DNA from: CBDBIK01 sp965206145
GTDB taxonomy: Bacteria > Pseudomonadota > Alphaproteobacteria > TMED109
Assembly: GCA_965206145.1 (NCBI GenBank)
Contig: CBDBIK010000009.1
Span: 310,001-374,000 of the forward strand
Direction: 5' to 3'
Length of the DNA: 64,000 bases
Every line of letters begins with the position of its first letter. Positions within the stretch are counted from its first letter, which is position 1. Position numbers and translations under genes: made by a program. This document shows, in pieces, positions 24,768 through 33,432 of this stretch. The notes beneath the pieces are model-generated. The model did not search any database, was not told where the DNA came from, and saw nothing but the letters and a program-made list of their open reading frames with translations.

Positions 24768-26306
24768 TTACCATTTATACTGCCAGCGGACACCGTAGAT
24801 CCAGTATTTCCCCGTGTACAGGGGCCTGTAACTTTGCGGATTTTCTTTGTCATCCGGTGTGTCTGTGTCATTCACGACATCGTTGAATTGGCCGTGGCCA
24901 TTTTTTACGTCCGTCCGAATCACGTTAAACATGAGCCGGCTGTTATTGCTGAGATACCAGTTGAGACCCGCTGTGATGTTTTCCATTTTCCCGGAATGCC
25001 TAGTCGATTCGGCCGCTGAAAGCTCGCTGGAGTAGGCCACCAACGTCGGGGCCTGAATGGCCATGTTCGTGGTGGGGTCGTCTGGCACGCATTCTCCATT
25101 GATTAGCGTGAATTTGTAGGTTGTACAATCCATGCTCGGATCGCCCAGGTTGGTCACGCTGTAGCGAAGTGCAAGCTCGAAGAGACCTGCGCCTTTGCCA
25201 GGAAACGGGTTTGCAACCTTCGGTGCAGACCAAGCTCCTTTTTTCATGTTGTAGTGCTTGGCACCACCGATCACGTAACCGATTTGGGCGTACCAGCCGT
25301 CGGCGTCGAAGTCCTTGGCGATGCCTTGGCGGTCAAACTTACCCCGAATGTATTCGGCCTGTGCCCAGAAGGGGCCGGATAGGTAAGCGAGTTCCGCACC
25401 CCAGTGGAGCATTGAGTCCAAAGGGGCGACAGTATCTCCGTACAGAGGCCTTCCGCCCGCGACGTTGAACTCGCTGCGGTAACCCCATCTTGCTTCGTTG
25501 GTTGCCCCCTCGGATCTGTCGGCCCAGCCACCGATATGAAGAGTGTGTGCTTTTGTTTTTATGGGGGCGAAGGCGGCCCGGCCCGTGAAGCCAAGGTCTT
25601 CATTTCCGCCGCTCTCGCCTGAGGTTTTGGTATCGCCTCGGACGTGAATTGCGGTTTCCACGAGATAATTCGAGCCATAAACCCACATCTGAGCGTTGAC
25701 AGCACTTGGCCCCAGCGTTCTGTCCGTGAACATGTCGATGGGCGATGAGCGCTCAATGAAACTGATGTCGTTCGCGGAAATACTCTCCTCGAACGTCACA
25801 GGAAGCTTCATTTTTCCGAAACCAAATTTTAGGCTCTTCGAAGGTGCATAGTAGATCCCCGCTTCGTCGATTTTCGCCCCGCTGTCGCTGTTCGCCGAGC
25901 CGCCGAGATCAATTATGAAGCTGTAAGAAAAGCCATTGAATGTTCCTTTTACACCCAGGCGGCCACGACGAAGATTGGCACCACTTTCGAGAGGATTGTC
26001 AGCCTTTATGTCCGAGTAGGCACCCAGATCCCAGTGCAGACGGCCGGTCAGTTGGATCGTTTTCTTGCCGTCGGGCGAGGAGATTTTGAGCCCGGGACCG
26101 ACCTTGATCTTTGGCTGTTCTTCACTCGTCTTGGCCGCCGCTGACTCGATCTTCTTAACCTTGATTTTTAGATCCTGGAGCTCGTTCTCAAGCGCCTCGA
26201 TCTGGCGCTGCAAATCATCGGTGGACTGCGCCGCTACCTGTCCTGTGAAAAAGGTACCCAGAGCCAGAGCGACAATGGGTGAAAGCACGTGTTTGACGGG
26301 TTTCAT
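24768..26306 (-). CDS. Phosphate-selective porin OprO/OprP-like
   Basis: A 512-residue outer-membrane porin of the OprO/OprP family, in Pseudomonas an anion channel for (poly)phosphate; here the substrate is not known. Signal peptide 1-26 (PIVALALGTFFTGQVAAQ), coiled coil about 30-60 (LQRQIEALENELQDLKIKV), then the barrel with GRLHWDLGAYSDI, LRRGRLGVKGTFNGFSYSF and KFGFGKMKLPVTFEESIS. It ends in an aromatic-rich strand (WIYGVRWQYKW, terminal Trp), as typical for barrels. The ATG at 26306 is preceded by a hairpin overlapping the ribosome site. It is divergent from nnrDE. Confidence 0.88.
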   Translation of the reverse strand: MKPVKHVLSPIVALALGTFFTGQVAAQSTDDLQRQIEALENELQDLKIKVKKIESAAAKTSEEQPKIKVGPGLKISSPDGKKTIQLTGRLHWDLGAYSDIKADNPLESGANLRRGRLGVKGTFNGFSYSFIIDLGGSANSDSGAKIDEAGIYYAPSKSLKFGFGKMKLPVTFEESISANDISFIERSSPIDMFTDRTLGPSAVNAQMWVYGSNYLVETAIHVRGDTKTSGESGGNEDLGFTGRAAFAPIKTKAHTLHIGGWADRSEGATNEARWGYRSEFNVAGGRPLYGDTVAPLDSMLHWGAELAYLSGPFWAQAEYIRGKFDRQGIAKDFDADGWYAQIGYVIGGAKHYNMKKGAWSAPKVANPFPGKGAGLFELALRYSVTNLGDPSMDCTTYKFTLINGECVPDDPTTNMAIQAPTLVAYSSELSAAESTRHSGKMENITAGLNWYLSNNSRLMFNVIRTDVKNGHGQFNDVVNDTDTPDDKENPQSYRPLYTGKYWIYGVRWQYKW

Positions 26307-26307
26307 G

Positions 26308-26323
26308 AAGGAATTTCTTCCTT
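26308..26323 (-). promoter_or_regulatory. Hairpin over the ribosome-binding site of the porin gene
   Basis: On the coding (minus) strand the leader reads AAGGAA-GAAA-TTCCTT directly before the ATG at 26306: a perfect 6-bp stem with a GAAA tetraloop. The AGGAAG Shine-Dalgarno bases form the 5' arm, so the hairpin would hide the ribosome site. Confidence 0.5.
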
Positions 26324-26495
26324 AGGAGGTGATGAAGATCATCCGATGAGGGATACCCCAATAGAATGGAGCAGTTTGTATCGGGAGGATGTTGCAGTTT
26401 TTTGTAGGTTTGTCGATAGATTCCAATTCAGGAATTTCTCCCCGTACCGTACGCTGCCCGGACTGGCGCAATTGTCACGCGAGGCAGGGTTTGCC

Positions 26496-27992
26496 ATGCA
26501 GCCTCTCTCCACACACGGTCCCTTTCCGACAGAGCTTCTCGCGGTAACGCAGATGGTCGAAGCTGACCGCGCCACGATCCTTGCAGGCACGTCCGGGTCA
26601 TCTCTCATGGAGGCTGCGGGGCGCGCCGTGGCGGATGCCATCTTGGCGGTGTCACGCAATGTACCCGTCACGGTGCTTGCCGGTCCGGGTAACAACGGCG
26701 GTGATGGTTTTGTTGCGGCCCGACGGCTTGCGCGCGAGGGAATGGAAGTGCGGGTTGCGCTTCTCGGTACGCAGGACTCTCTTCACGGCGATGCCGCCCT
26801 TGCCGCGTCGCGCTGGGAGGGAGAGGTCGTACCCCTCGAACCAGAGGCGCTCGATGGCGCGGGCATCGTGGTTGATGCGGTCTTCGGGGCGGGTTTGTCC
26901 CGCCCGGTGGAGGGTTCGGTGCGCGCCACACTCGAGGCGGCGGATGAACAGGATGCCTATGTCGTGTCCGTCGATATTCCGAGCGGAGTCGATGGTAACA
27001 CCGGCGAGGTACGCGGTTGCGCGCTCACTGCAGACATGACTGTCACATTTTTCCGATTGAAGCCGGGACATATCCTTCAGCCCGGAAGGTCACTCGTTGG
27101 TGAGATCGTTCTCGCTGACATAGGAATCCCGGCTTCGACCCTCGACTCCCTCGGCGTGAACACGTTCCTCAACGTGCCTGCTCTTTGGCGGGAGGCCCTC
27201 CCGAGGCCGAGATGGAGCGACCACAAGTATTCCCGGGGCCACATTGTCGTGCTCGGCGGCTCCGCTCGTCGTTCCGGTGCGGCTAAGCTTGCAGCCCATG
27301 CAGCTCTTCGCGCAGGAGCAGGCTTGGTGACCCTTGCTGTGCCGACGGGTGCTGAGGGCGCATACGCGGCACGGCTCGATGCGCTGATGCTTGAGACCGC
27401 GGCTGCGCCAGCCAAGTTTGCGCACCTGCTTTCCGATGAGCGCATCACCGCTGTCGTCATCGGTCCCGGCAGCGGAACGGGTGCCGTCACACGGCGTCGG
27501 GTGCTCGCGGCTGCCCGAGCGGGTAAACGCATGGTTCTGGATGCCGATGCGCTTTCAAGCTTCGCGGGCAAAGAATCCGAGCTCGCCCGCCACTGTGCCG
27601 GGTCAGGCGGTGCCGTGTTGACGCCGCATGAAGGAGAGTTCCGCCGCCTTTTCGGAAGTGCTGAGGGGGCGCGTATCAACCGAGCCCGCGAGGCCGCTGT
27701 CGCGGTGAAGGCTGTCGTGATGCTCAAGGGTGCTGACACCGTCGTCGCCGCCACGGATGGTCGTGTCGCCATCAACGTGAATGCTCCTCCTGAACTTGCG
27801 ACCGCGGGTGCAGGAGATGTGCTTTCCGGGATTGTGGGTGGCTTGCTTGCGACCGGAGCAGATTCTTTTGCGGCGGCGGCGGCGGGAGCGTGGCTACACG
27901 GAGAAGCGGCGTCTGAGTTCGGTGGTCCGGGCCTTATCGCGGACGATCTTCCCTCCCTTCTTCCGTACGCTTTGGCAAAGGCTTTTTCTTAG
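26496..27992 (+). CDS. nnrD: Bifunctional NAD(P)HX epimerase/ADP-dependent dehydratase
   Basis: A 498-residue two-domain metabolite-repair enzyme that epimerises and dehydrates damaged hydrated NAD(P)H. The N-terminal YjeF_N/NnrE domain (about 1-215) has TVLAGPGNNGGDGFVAARRL and DIPSGVDGNTGEV. The C-terminal NnrD carbohydrate-kinase-like domain (about 225-495) has VVLGGSARRSGAAKLAAHAA, VIGPGSGTG, LTPHEGEFRRLF and TAGAGDVLSGIVGGLLATGA. The frame is open from 26289, but ATG at 26496 begins just before the family's usual start LLAVTQMVEADRATI. Divergent from the porin gene; the TonB receptor follows after 158 bases. Confidence 0.9.
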   Translation: MQPLSTHGPFPTELLAVTQMVEADRATILAGTSGSSLMEAAGRAVADAILAVSRNVPVTVLAGPGNNGGDGFVAARRLAREGMEVRVALLGTQDSLHGDAALAASRWEGEVVPLEPEALDGAGIVVDAVFGAGLSRPVEGSVRATLEAADEQDAYVVSVDIPSGVDGNTGEVRGCALTADMTVTFFRLKPGHILQPGRSLVGEIVLADIGIPASTLDSLGVNTFLNVPALWREALPRPRWSDHKYSRGHIVVLGGSARRSGAAKLAAHAALRAGAGLVTLAVPTGAEGAYAARLDALMLETAAAPAKFAHLLSDERITAVVIGPGSGTGAVTRRRVLAAARAGKRMVLDADALSSFAGKESELARHCAGSGGAVLTPHEGEFRRLFGSAEGARINRAREAAVAVKAVVMLKGADTVVAATDGRVAINVNAPPELATAGAGDVLSGIVGGLLATGADSFAAAAAGAWLHGEAASEFGGPGLIADDLPSLLPYALAKAFS

Positions 27993-28150
27993 AAATGAAT
28001 TGGAACCGGACGGCTCACTGGAGATGGTTCGAAGGACGAAAAGTGCAGCGTCTGCACAGTCTGCGACAATATTCATCCGATTGCGCCGACGCTCTCCGTA
28101 CACTAGCCTTTCGCGCGACGGAACCGTCCATCTCGGGACAGGATATCTTC

Positions 28151-30682
28151 ATGTCTTTTCGCACCATTCTGGGGCGCGGCGGGTTCGTGTTGCCCGTGTT
28201 GGCTGTGGCCCTCTCAACTACTACATCGCCTTCCCTAGCTCAGGATTCCCACACCCAGGAAGAGCTCAATCCCATCGTGATCATCGGCGTGACACCGATG
28301 CCCGGAACCGGAGTCCCACAGGACAGTATTCCTGCCTCGGTGCAAAGCTTGGAGGATTCTGACTTCGAGGTCTTCGTGCCGCGGAATCTCACCGACTTGA
28401 TGGAGCAACGTCTCACGGGCGTTACCATCAAGGATGTCCAGAACAGCCCTTATCAGCAGAACGTCGACTACCGGGGTTTCACCCTTTCGCCGCTTCTTGG
28501 CGAGCCCCAGGGACTTGCCGTTTACCTCGACGGCGTGCGCATCAACGAGGCTTTTGGAGACTCCCTGCAATGGGACCTGATACCGGAGGCTGCGATCAAG
28601 AGAATTGATCTCGTTTCCGGCAATCCCGTGTTCGGGCTCAATGCCCTTGGCGGGGCACTTGTGATCCAGACCAAGCGGGGCCTAGGCTGGAAGGGTGGAG
28701 AAGCCGATCTTTTGTACGGCTCGTTTGGTCGCGTCGAGGGCTCGATCGAGGCTGGTGCAAGCACTGACGACACCGGTGCCTACATAGCGATCGAACGGGG
28801 CGAAGATGACGGCTGGAGGGACTTCAGCGACGGAGAAATCCTACGCTTCTTCGGGGACATCGGGCACCAGGGGGACACGTTTGAGATTGGCCTGAGTCTC
28901 CTTAAGGCGGATACGAAACTCATCGGCAACGGCACCACACCCGAAGATCTTCTCAAGGTCCGTCGGAAATCGGTTTTCACCTGGCCCGACATCACGGAAA
29001 ACGATCTGGTGATGGGGACCGCGCGTGGCTCCTTCGAGATAGACGACGGTTTCGTGATTTCGGCACTTGCCTACGGACGGGATATCGAACGCGACACCGT
29101 CAACGGTGATGAATTCGATGGTGAATTTATCGAGGCAGCAGAGGGCGGCGACTTCGCATGCTCTGGGTCTGCCCCCTGCACTGCTACAGATTACGAAGGT
29201 TACTTGGTCGTAGGGGAGGTCGAGGGGAATGAAGACGAGAGGGTCGTTCTTTTTGACACGGGTGGCGACGCTATTCAGCTCGGAGGTGACCAGGGCGGAA
29301 TCACACCCGGTGCTCGTAACTTGAGTTTCACAAGTACCGAGACACGTGGAGGATCCTTTCAACTTGATGGCGAGATGGCGGGGCACCTGTTTGTCTTTGG
29401 GGCTTCATATGACCAATCCGACACCACCTACAGGGGACACACTCTTGTCGGTGCTATCGACGCTGACAGTCGAAATGTTCCGGCTGCGGTGGTCGACGGC
29501 GCGCAGAGGACCATTGAGCGGTTGTGTGCACTCGAAAATTTTGATCCCAGTGATGGGACGTGTGATGAGAATCTCATGGACTACGAGGACGCAAATCCTC
29601 TCGTCGTCTCCTCGGAGACAACGAGTCTGGGTTTTTATGCCTCGGGAACTTTTAGCGCTTCCGATACGACCGATATCACGCTGAGTGGTCGCTACGACGA
29701 CCTGGACCTGAACCTGGATCTTCATGACGAGGCGGGCAGAACTTCGCATTCTTTTAGTCGTTTCAACCCCGCAATCGGGATTAGTCATGCATTGACAAGA
29801 GAATTCATTCTGTTTGGGGGGTACCGGGAAGCTTCTCGCGCTCCGACGGCGGCGGAGCTTTCATGTGCCGATGAGAATGCTCCTTGCAGGCTGCCTAACG
29901 CATTCGTCGCCGATCCTCCACTCGAGAAAGTGGTCGCCCGCACGATCGAGGTTGGAGCCCGTGGTCGTCTAGGATCCGTCGAGCGGGGGATGGCCTGGGA
30001 GACCAGCCTCTACGGCACCGTGAACCGGGATGACATCATTTTTATCGCGGTTCCCGGCGACCAGCCCGGCCTAGGTTATTTCGACAATTTCGGGAAAACG
30101 AGACGTCTTGGTCTTGACTTCGCGGCATCGGGCCAGAACGGCAAATTCGACTGGTTCGCCAGTTACAGCTGGTTGCGGGCGACGTACGAGGCGGCGAGCG
30201 AGCTTCCGGGTGCCAATCACCCGTTGGCGATAAATGCAGGGGAGGACAACGCTCGAATCGAGGTGCGGTCTGGCGATCGAATTCCCGGCCTTCCTGATCA
30301 CACCCTCAAGGCTGGCCTGGGCTACAGGCCGTTCGAGGGATTTCGGGTTGGAATCGGTGGGGTCGCGCGCTCTGGCGTGTATCTCCGCGGTGACGAGTCG
30401 AATCAGCTTGCCAGAACATCGGGTTACACGATCTTCAACCTAACGGCGGAATACCGGATCGGCCCTCTCGCGATTTTCGGCCGGGTCGACAATCTTTTTG
30501 ACACCGATTACGAGACTTTCGGCATTCTTGGCGAGTGTGAATTGGAAGATGGTGAGGAGCAGTGTGCGGGGGAAGTGACGATTAACGGGCACGGCCTCGA
30601 GGGTAACGTCCATCACACCAATCGGTTTCTCTCGCCAGGAGCACCGAGGGGCGTGTTTGTGGGTCTAAGGTACAGCTTTTAG
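28151..30682 (+). CDS. TonB-dependent outer-membrane receptor
   Basis: An 843-residue receptor. Signal peptide 1-31 (FVLPVLAVALSTTTSPSLAQ), a TonB-box-like LNPIVIIG soon after, plug domain about 50-170 (DLMEQRLTGVTIKDVQ, GVRINEAFGDSLQWDLIP, GNPVFGLNALGGALVI) and a barrel ending in GVFVGLRYSF with terminal Phe. Predicted outer loops carry Cys pairs (CSGSAPC, SCADENAPC, ECELEDGEEQC) that may form disulfides. ATG at 28151 gives a proper signal peptide; the in-frame ATG at 27995 does not. It heads a run of exbB, two exbD, tonB, imelysin and di-heme oxidoreductase, so an iron source is the likely ligand, but it cannot be named. Confidence 0.9.
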   Translation: MSFRTILGRGGFVLPVLAVALSTTTSPSLAQDSHTQEELNPIVIIGVTPMPGTGVPQDSIPASVQSLEDSDFEVFVPRNLTDLMEQRLTGVTIKDVQNSPYQQNVDYRGFTLSPLLGEPQGLAVYLDGVRINEAFGDSLQWDLIPEAAIKRIDLVSGNPVFGLNALGGALVIQTKRGLGWKGGEADLLYGSFGRVEGSIEAGASTDDTGAYIAIERGEDDGWRDFSDGEILRFFGDIGHQGDTFEIGLSLLKADTKLIGNGTTPEDLLKVRRKSVFTWPDITENDLVMGTARGSFEIDDGFVISALAYGRDIERDTVNGDEFDGEFIEAAEGGDFACSGSAPCTATDYEGYLVVGEVEGNEDERVVLFDTGGDAIQLGGDQGGITPGARNLSFTSTETRGGSFQLDGEMAGHLFVFGASYDQSDTTYRGHTLVGAIDADSRNVPAAVVDGAQRTIERLCALENFDPSDGTCDENLMDYEDANPLVVSSETTSLGFYASGTFSASDTTDITLSGRYDDLDLNLDLHDEAGRTSHSFSRFNPAIGISHALTREFILFGGYREASRAPTAAELSCADENAPCRLPNAFVADPPLEKVVARTIEVGARGRLGSVERGMAWETSLYGTVNRDDIIFIAVPGDQPGLGYFDNFGKTRRLGLDFAASGQNGKFDWFASYSWLRATYEAASELPGANHPLAINAGEDNARIEVRSGDRIPGLPDHTLKAGLGYRPFEGFRVGIGGVARSGVYLRGDESNQLARTSGYTIFNLTAEYRIGPLAIFGRVDNLFDTDYETFGILGECELEDGEEQCAGEVTINGHGLEGNVHHTNRFLSPGAPRGVFVGLRYSF

Positions 30683-30685
30683 TCC

Positions 30686-30711
30686 CGGTGCCGCTATCTG
30701 CCTCGGCACCG
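30686..30711 (+). terminator. Stem-loop after the TonB receptor gene, possible attenuator
   Basis: CGGTGCCG at 30686-30693 and CGGCACCG at 30704-30711 form a perfect 8-bp stem with a 10-base loop, starting 3 bases after the receptor stop. No T run follows, so full intrinsic termination is unlikely. It may protect the receptor mRNA 3' end or reduce readthrough to exbB. Confidence 0.4.
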
Positions 30712-30897
30712 CAGTTACTTGTGCAAATGCCAGCTGTTTCTCCGGTTGAATTCTTGAAGTGTAGCCAGGCCTTGGCTAGGCTCGGCTGCGAAGGGACCAC
30801 CAATGTGACAGTTTCCGCCGGACGGGCGAGGGCTTCTGGCAGGAGCGTGGGTGTGGTTCACGCCCTTTGCTCCCGCACCTGACGGCAGGGGGAGCGG

Positions 30898-31521
30898 ATG
30901 GGAGCTGTTCTCGGAGAATTTGAGGCGGTTTTTGACCTTCTCGAAAAGGGCGGCGCGGTCATGTACGTGTTGCTGGTTCTCTCGGTTGCCTCGCTGGCCA
31001 TTATTTTGTTCAAGTTCTGGCAGTTCTACCGGTGTGGGCTACACCGAACAGGACTATTCGAAAGTCTGGGGATTGGTGACGATTCTAGCACGAGCTTGCG
31101 TGAGCAGATAGCGAAGTCGCGTCATCCTGCAGCCCGCGTAGTCGAAGTGTCGTTCGCTACGACTCATCTTCCTCACGATCGTCGTGAAGCGGAAATGGAA
31201 CGTGTCGGCGCAACCGAGATTCGGGAGGTCGGAACCTACCTTCGCGCTCTCGAGGTGATCTCTAACGTCAGTCCCCTGCTTGGGCTTCTCGGCACGGTCA
31301 TTGGCATGATCAACGCCTTCGCCCAGCTCCAGGCGGGTGGGAACCAAGTTGATCCCTCGATTCTCGCCGGCGGCATCTGGGAAGCCCTCCTCACGACTGC
31401 ATTCGGCTTGATTGTTGCCATTCCGGCGCTTGCCGCGCTCCACTATTTCGAGAGGAAAATCGAGATCGTGCGGGGCGTGATGAGGGATTCGGCCGCCTGG
31501 GCGCTTCCCTCGGCAAACTGA
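30898..31521 (+). CDS. exbB: ExbB-like proton channel protein (MotA/TolQ/ExbB family)
   Basis: A 207-residue inner-membrane protein that with ExbD uses proton motive force to energise TonB. Three membrane helices are seen: about 20-42 (VMYVLLVLSVASLAIILFKF), about 120-142 within the family motif ISNVSPLLGLLGTVIGMINA, and about 158-182 (LLTTAFGLIVAIPALAALHY). ATG at 30898 follows GGGGGAGCGG. The gap of 215 bases from the receptor stop holds a stem-loop and no gene. exbD starts 38 bases downstream. Confidence 0.9.
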   Translation: MGAVLGEFEAVFDLLEKGGAVMYVLLVLSVASLAIILFKFWQFYRCGLHRTGLFESLGIGDDSSTSLREQIAKSRHPAARVVEVSFATTHLPHDRREAEMERVGATEIREVGTYLRALEVISNVSPLLGLLGTVIGMINAFAQLQAGGNQVDPSILAGGIWEALLTTAFGLIVAIPALAALHYFERKIEIVRGVMRDSAAWALPSAN

Positions 31522-31559
31522 TCCCGTCGGCTCCGCGCGCGATCCCGGCGAGCAATTTC

Positions 31560-31958
31560 GTGAACTTCGGGGAGCAAGGGCGGCAGCCGAGCGAAATTCC
31601 GATCGCACCCTTGGTGGACATTGTTTTCCTGCTGGTCTTGTTTTTCATGCTCGCGGGAAGCTTTTTCCATGTTGAGAGCATCGACCTAGCGATTCCTGAG
31701 CCTTCTGTTGCGGAGGCAGTGTCGCCGGTTAAGCCTCTAGTCGTCCGCCTGCATGGGGATGGGGCGACGAGTCTTGATGGCGTGGTTGTGGGGGCCTTGC
31801 GCGAGACAATCGTTGCACGTCTCAACGCCGGTTTTGAGGGTTCCGTCATTGTCGTGGCTCCCGATGGAACTTCAATCGATCGTTTCGTGGACGCTCTCGA
31901 CAAGATTCGCCAGGGCGGGATTGACGATGTGGCCATGGCGGTGGGAGAGGGACCGTGA
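31560..31958 (+). CDS. exbD: ExbD-like biopolymer transport protein, first copy
   Basis: A 132-residue ExbD/TolR protein. A cytoplasmic N-terminus precedes one membrane helix (about 18-42, IAPLVDIVFLLVLFFMLAGS) containing the conserved Asp of the proton path (PLVDIVF). The periplasmic domain contains VRLHGDGATSLDGVVVG and DRFVDALDKIRQGGIDDVAM. GTG at 31560 is the start. Its stop overlaps the second exbD by GTGA. Two ExbD subunits with one ExbB is a known arrangement in some dedicated TonB systems. Confidence 0.88.
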   Translation: MNFGEQGRQPSEIPIAPLVDIVFLLVLFFMLAGSFFHVESIDLAIPEPSVAEAVSPVKPLVVRLHGDGATSLDGVVVGALRETIVARLNAGFEGSVIVVAPDGTSIDRFVDALDKIRQGGIDDVAMAVGEGP

Positions 31959-32359
31959 ACTTTTCCGACCAACCACAGCGGAAGCCCCGTGGAATCAACA
32001 TGGTTCCGCTGATCAACATCGTTTTTCTGCTCCTTGTCTTCTTCATGCTTACCAGCACCATCCGTGTCATCGATCCCGTCGATTCGCTTCTTCCCACGGC
32101 CGAAAGCGGTTCTCGTGCAGATCCGCCCCGGGCCACACTCGCCGTTTCTGCTGCCGGCGGTTACTTCCTTGATGGAGACGAAATACCCGCGGGTGCGCTC
32201 GGTGTCACTCTCGAAACCCTTGTGGTCGGGGGCATTGAGGAGATCCTGCTCAAGGTCGACGGGAGTGGCACCATCGGCGTTCTTCGTTCGGTCATGGAAG
32301 TCGCCCGCTCCGCTGGCGTTAAGCGTGTGGCACTCGCCACTCGGCCTGAGGGGAACTGA
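31955..32359 (+). CDS. exbD: ExbD-like biopolymer transport protein, second copy
   Basis: A 134-residue ExbD/TolR protein. The membrane helix lies at about 14-38 (INMVPLINIVFLLLVFFMLT). At the position of the conserved Asp of ExbD the helix reads PLINIVF, so the proton-carrying Asp is replaced by Asn in this copy, while the first copy keeps Asp. A periplasmic domain follows. GTG start overlaps the first exbD. This suggests unequal roles for the two copies, the second possibly structural. tonB begins 5 bases after its stop. Confidence 0.85.
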   Translation: MNFSDQPQRKPRGINMVPLINIVFLLLVFFMLTSTIRVIDPVDSLLPTAESGSRADPPRATLAVSAAGGYFLDGDEIPAGALGVTLETLVVGGIEEILLKVDGSGTIGVLRSVMEVARSAGVKRVALATRPEGN

Positions 32360-32364
32360 CGAAA

Positions 32365-33252
32365 ATGGTGGCGCAAGCCTCGAAAACGGGTGGCGGTTCC
32401 GCAGGACTAACGCTCGCCCTGGCAGGAGCACTTGCAGCCCATGTCGGTATCGCTTACGTCACCGGCTTGGTGGTCGAGGTGGCACCAGAGGAGTCTGAAG
32501 AGACGTTCGTCACCATCACGCTTCAGGATGACCTGTCGTCAATTTTCAAGGTAGAAGTCCCGCCGGTTGTGGAGACTGACACTGCTCCGCCGCTTCCGTT
32601 TCCCGACGAGCCACCCCCGTCTGCCCCGAACCTGGAGCCGTCGCTATTGCCTGAGGTTGTTGAATCGCCGCCCATTGCCAAACCTCCGCCGCTCGAGGTG
32701 GCAGCACCGGCGGAAATACCTCTTTCCCTAGCCTCCCAGACTCCGCCGACAGCTCTCAGTGTCCCGGTTCCGATCCAGGAGATCCTGGGCGAGATTGCTC
32801 CACTCCGACAAGAGCCTCCTCTGCTAGCTACACAGGTCGTTGCCGCGGATTCACCATCTCTACCGCCGGACGTCGAGAGAGAGCTCAAGCGCACGGCCTC
32901 GCCTCCTCCCGCTACCCCCAGACAACAAGGCGTGGAAGTAGTGAGCAACGAGATTCAGGTGCCCAAGGATTATTACAATCAGCTACGTCGGCGTGTGGAG
33001 CGCCTTGCCGTGCAGAGGTATCCGCGGCGTGCCCAGGTCCGCGAGGAGGAGGGCACGGTGACGCTCAAACTCGTCATAACTGAGGCTGGCGATCTCGTTG
33101 ACGTGATGGTTCTTGCAGAGCGCAGTGACGCAGGTCGGCTTCTTCGAAGAGCGGCGGTCAGGGTCGTAAAGAACGCAGCCCCCTTCGGCGCGTTGCCCAA
33201 AGGGGTCGGTGACAGGGTGGTGATCCTTCCCATCACGTATCGCCTACCCTGA
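32365..33252 (+). CDS. tonB: TonB family energy transducer
   Basis: A 295-residue TonB. One N-terminal membrane anchor (about 14-36, LTLALAGALAAHVGIAYVTG) precedes a long Pro-rich periplasmic spacer (about 60-190, with PPLPFPDEPPPSAPNLEP). The C-terminal TonB domain (about 200-295) has YYNQLRRRVERLAVQRYPRR, GTVTLKLVITEAGDLVDVMV and ends VVILPITYRLP. It lies 5 bases after exbD2 in the same operon as the receptor, so it probably serves that receptor, though other receptors are possible partners. Confidence 0.88.
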   Translation: MVAQASKTGGGSAGLTLALAGALAAHVGIAYVTGLVVEVAPEESEETFVTITLQDDLSSIFKVEVPPVVETDTAPPLPFPDEPPPSAPNLEPSLLPEVVESPPIAKPPPLEVAAPAEIPLSLASQTPPTALSVPVPIQEILGEIAPLRQEPPLLATQVVAADSPSLPPDVERELKRTASPPPATPRQQGVEVVSNEIQVPKDYYNQLRRRVERLAVQRYPRRAQVREEEGTVTLKLVITEAGDLVDVMVLAERSDAGRLLRRAAVRVVKNAAPFGALPKGVGDRVVILPITYRLP

Positions 33253-33371
33253 TTCTTTACCATCCGTCCTTCTTTATCTCATTGCAGGATCTGGGTGGTT
33301 TCGGCCCGTGTACCCGGCTCCTTGCGAATACGAGGACCGGGCTTGTCTCGAGGGGAGGGCGATCTGACTAC

Positions 33372-33399
33372 TTGCGAATGATATTCACTCGCATATAAT
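33372..33399 (+). promoter_or_regulatory. Promoter with overlapping Fur-like box before imelysin gene
   Basis: TTGCGA (33372-33377) and a perfect TATAAT (33394-33399) are 16 bases apart, a good sigma-70 promoter. The 21 bases at 33373-33393, TGCGAATGATATTCACTCGC plus A, form an imperfect palindrome very close to the classical Fur box. Bound Fur would cover both the spacer and -35 and so block transcription when iron is plentiful. A ribosome site (AGGAGA) and ATG follow at 33433. Confidence 0.72.
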
Positions 33400-33432
33400 A
33401 ACGGGACAACCATCCACCTTTAGGAGAAAGCC

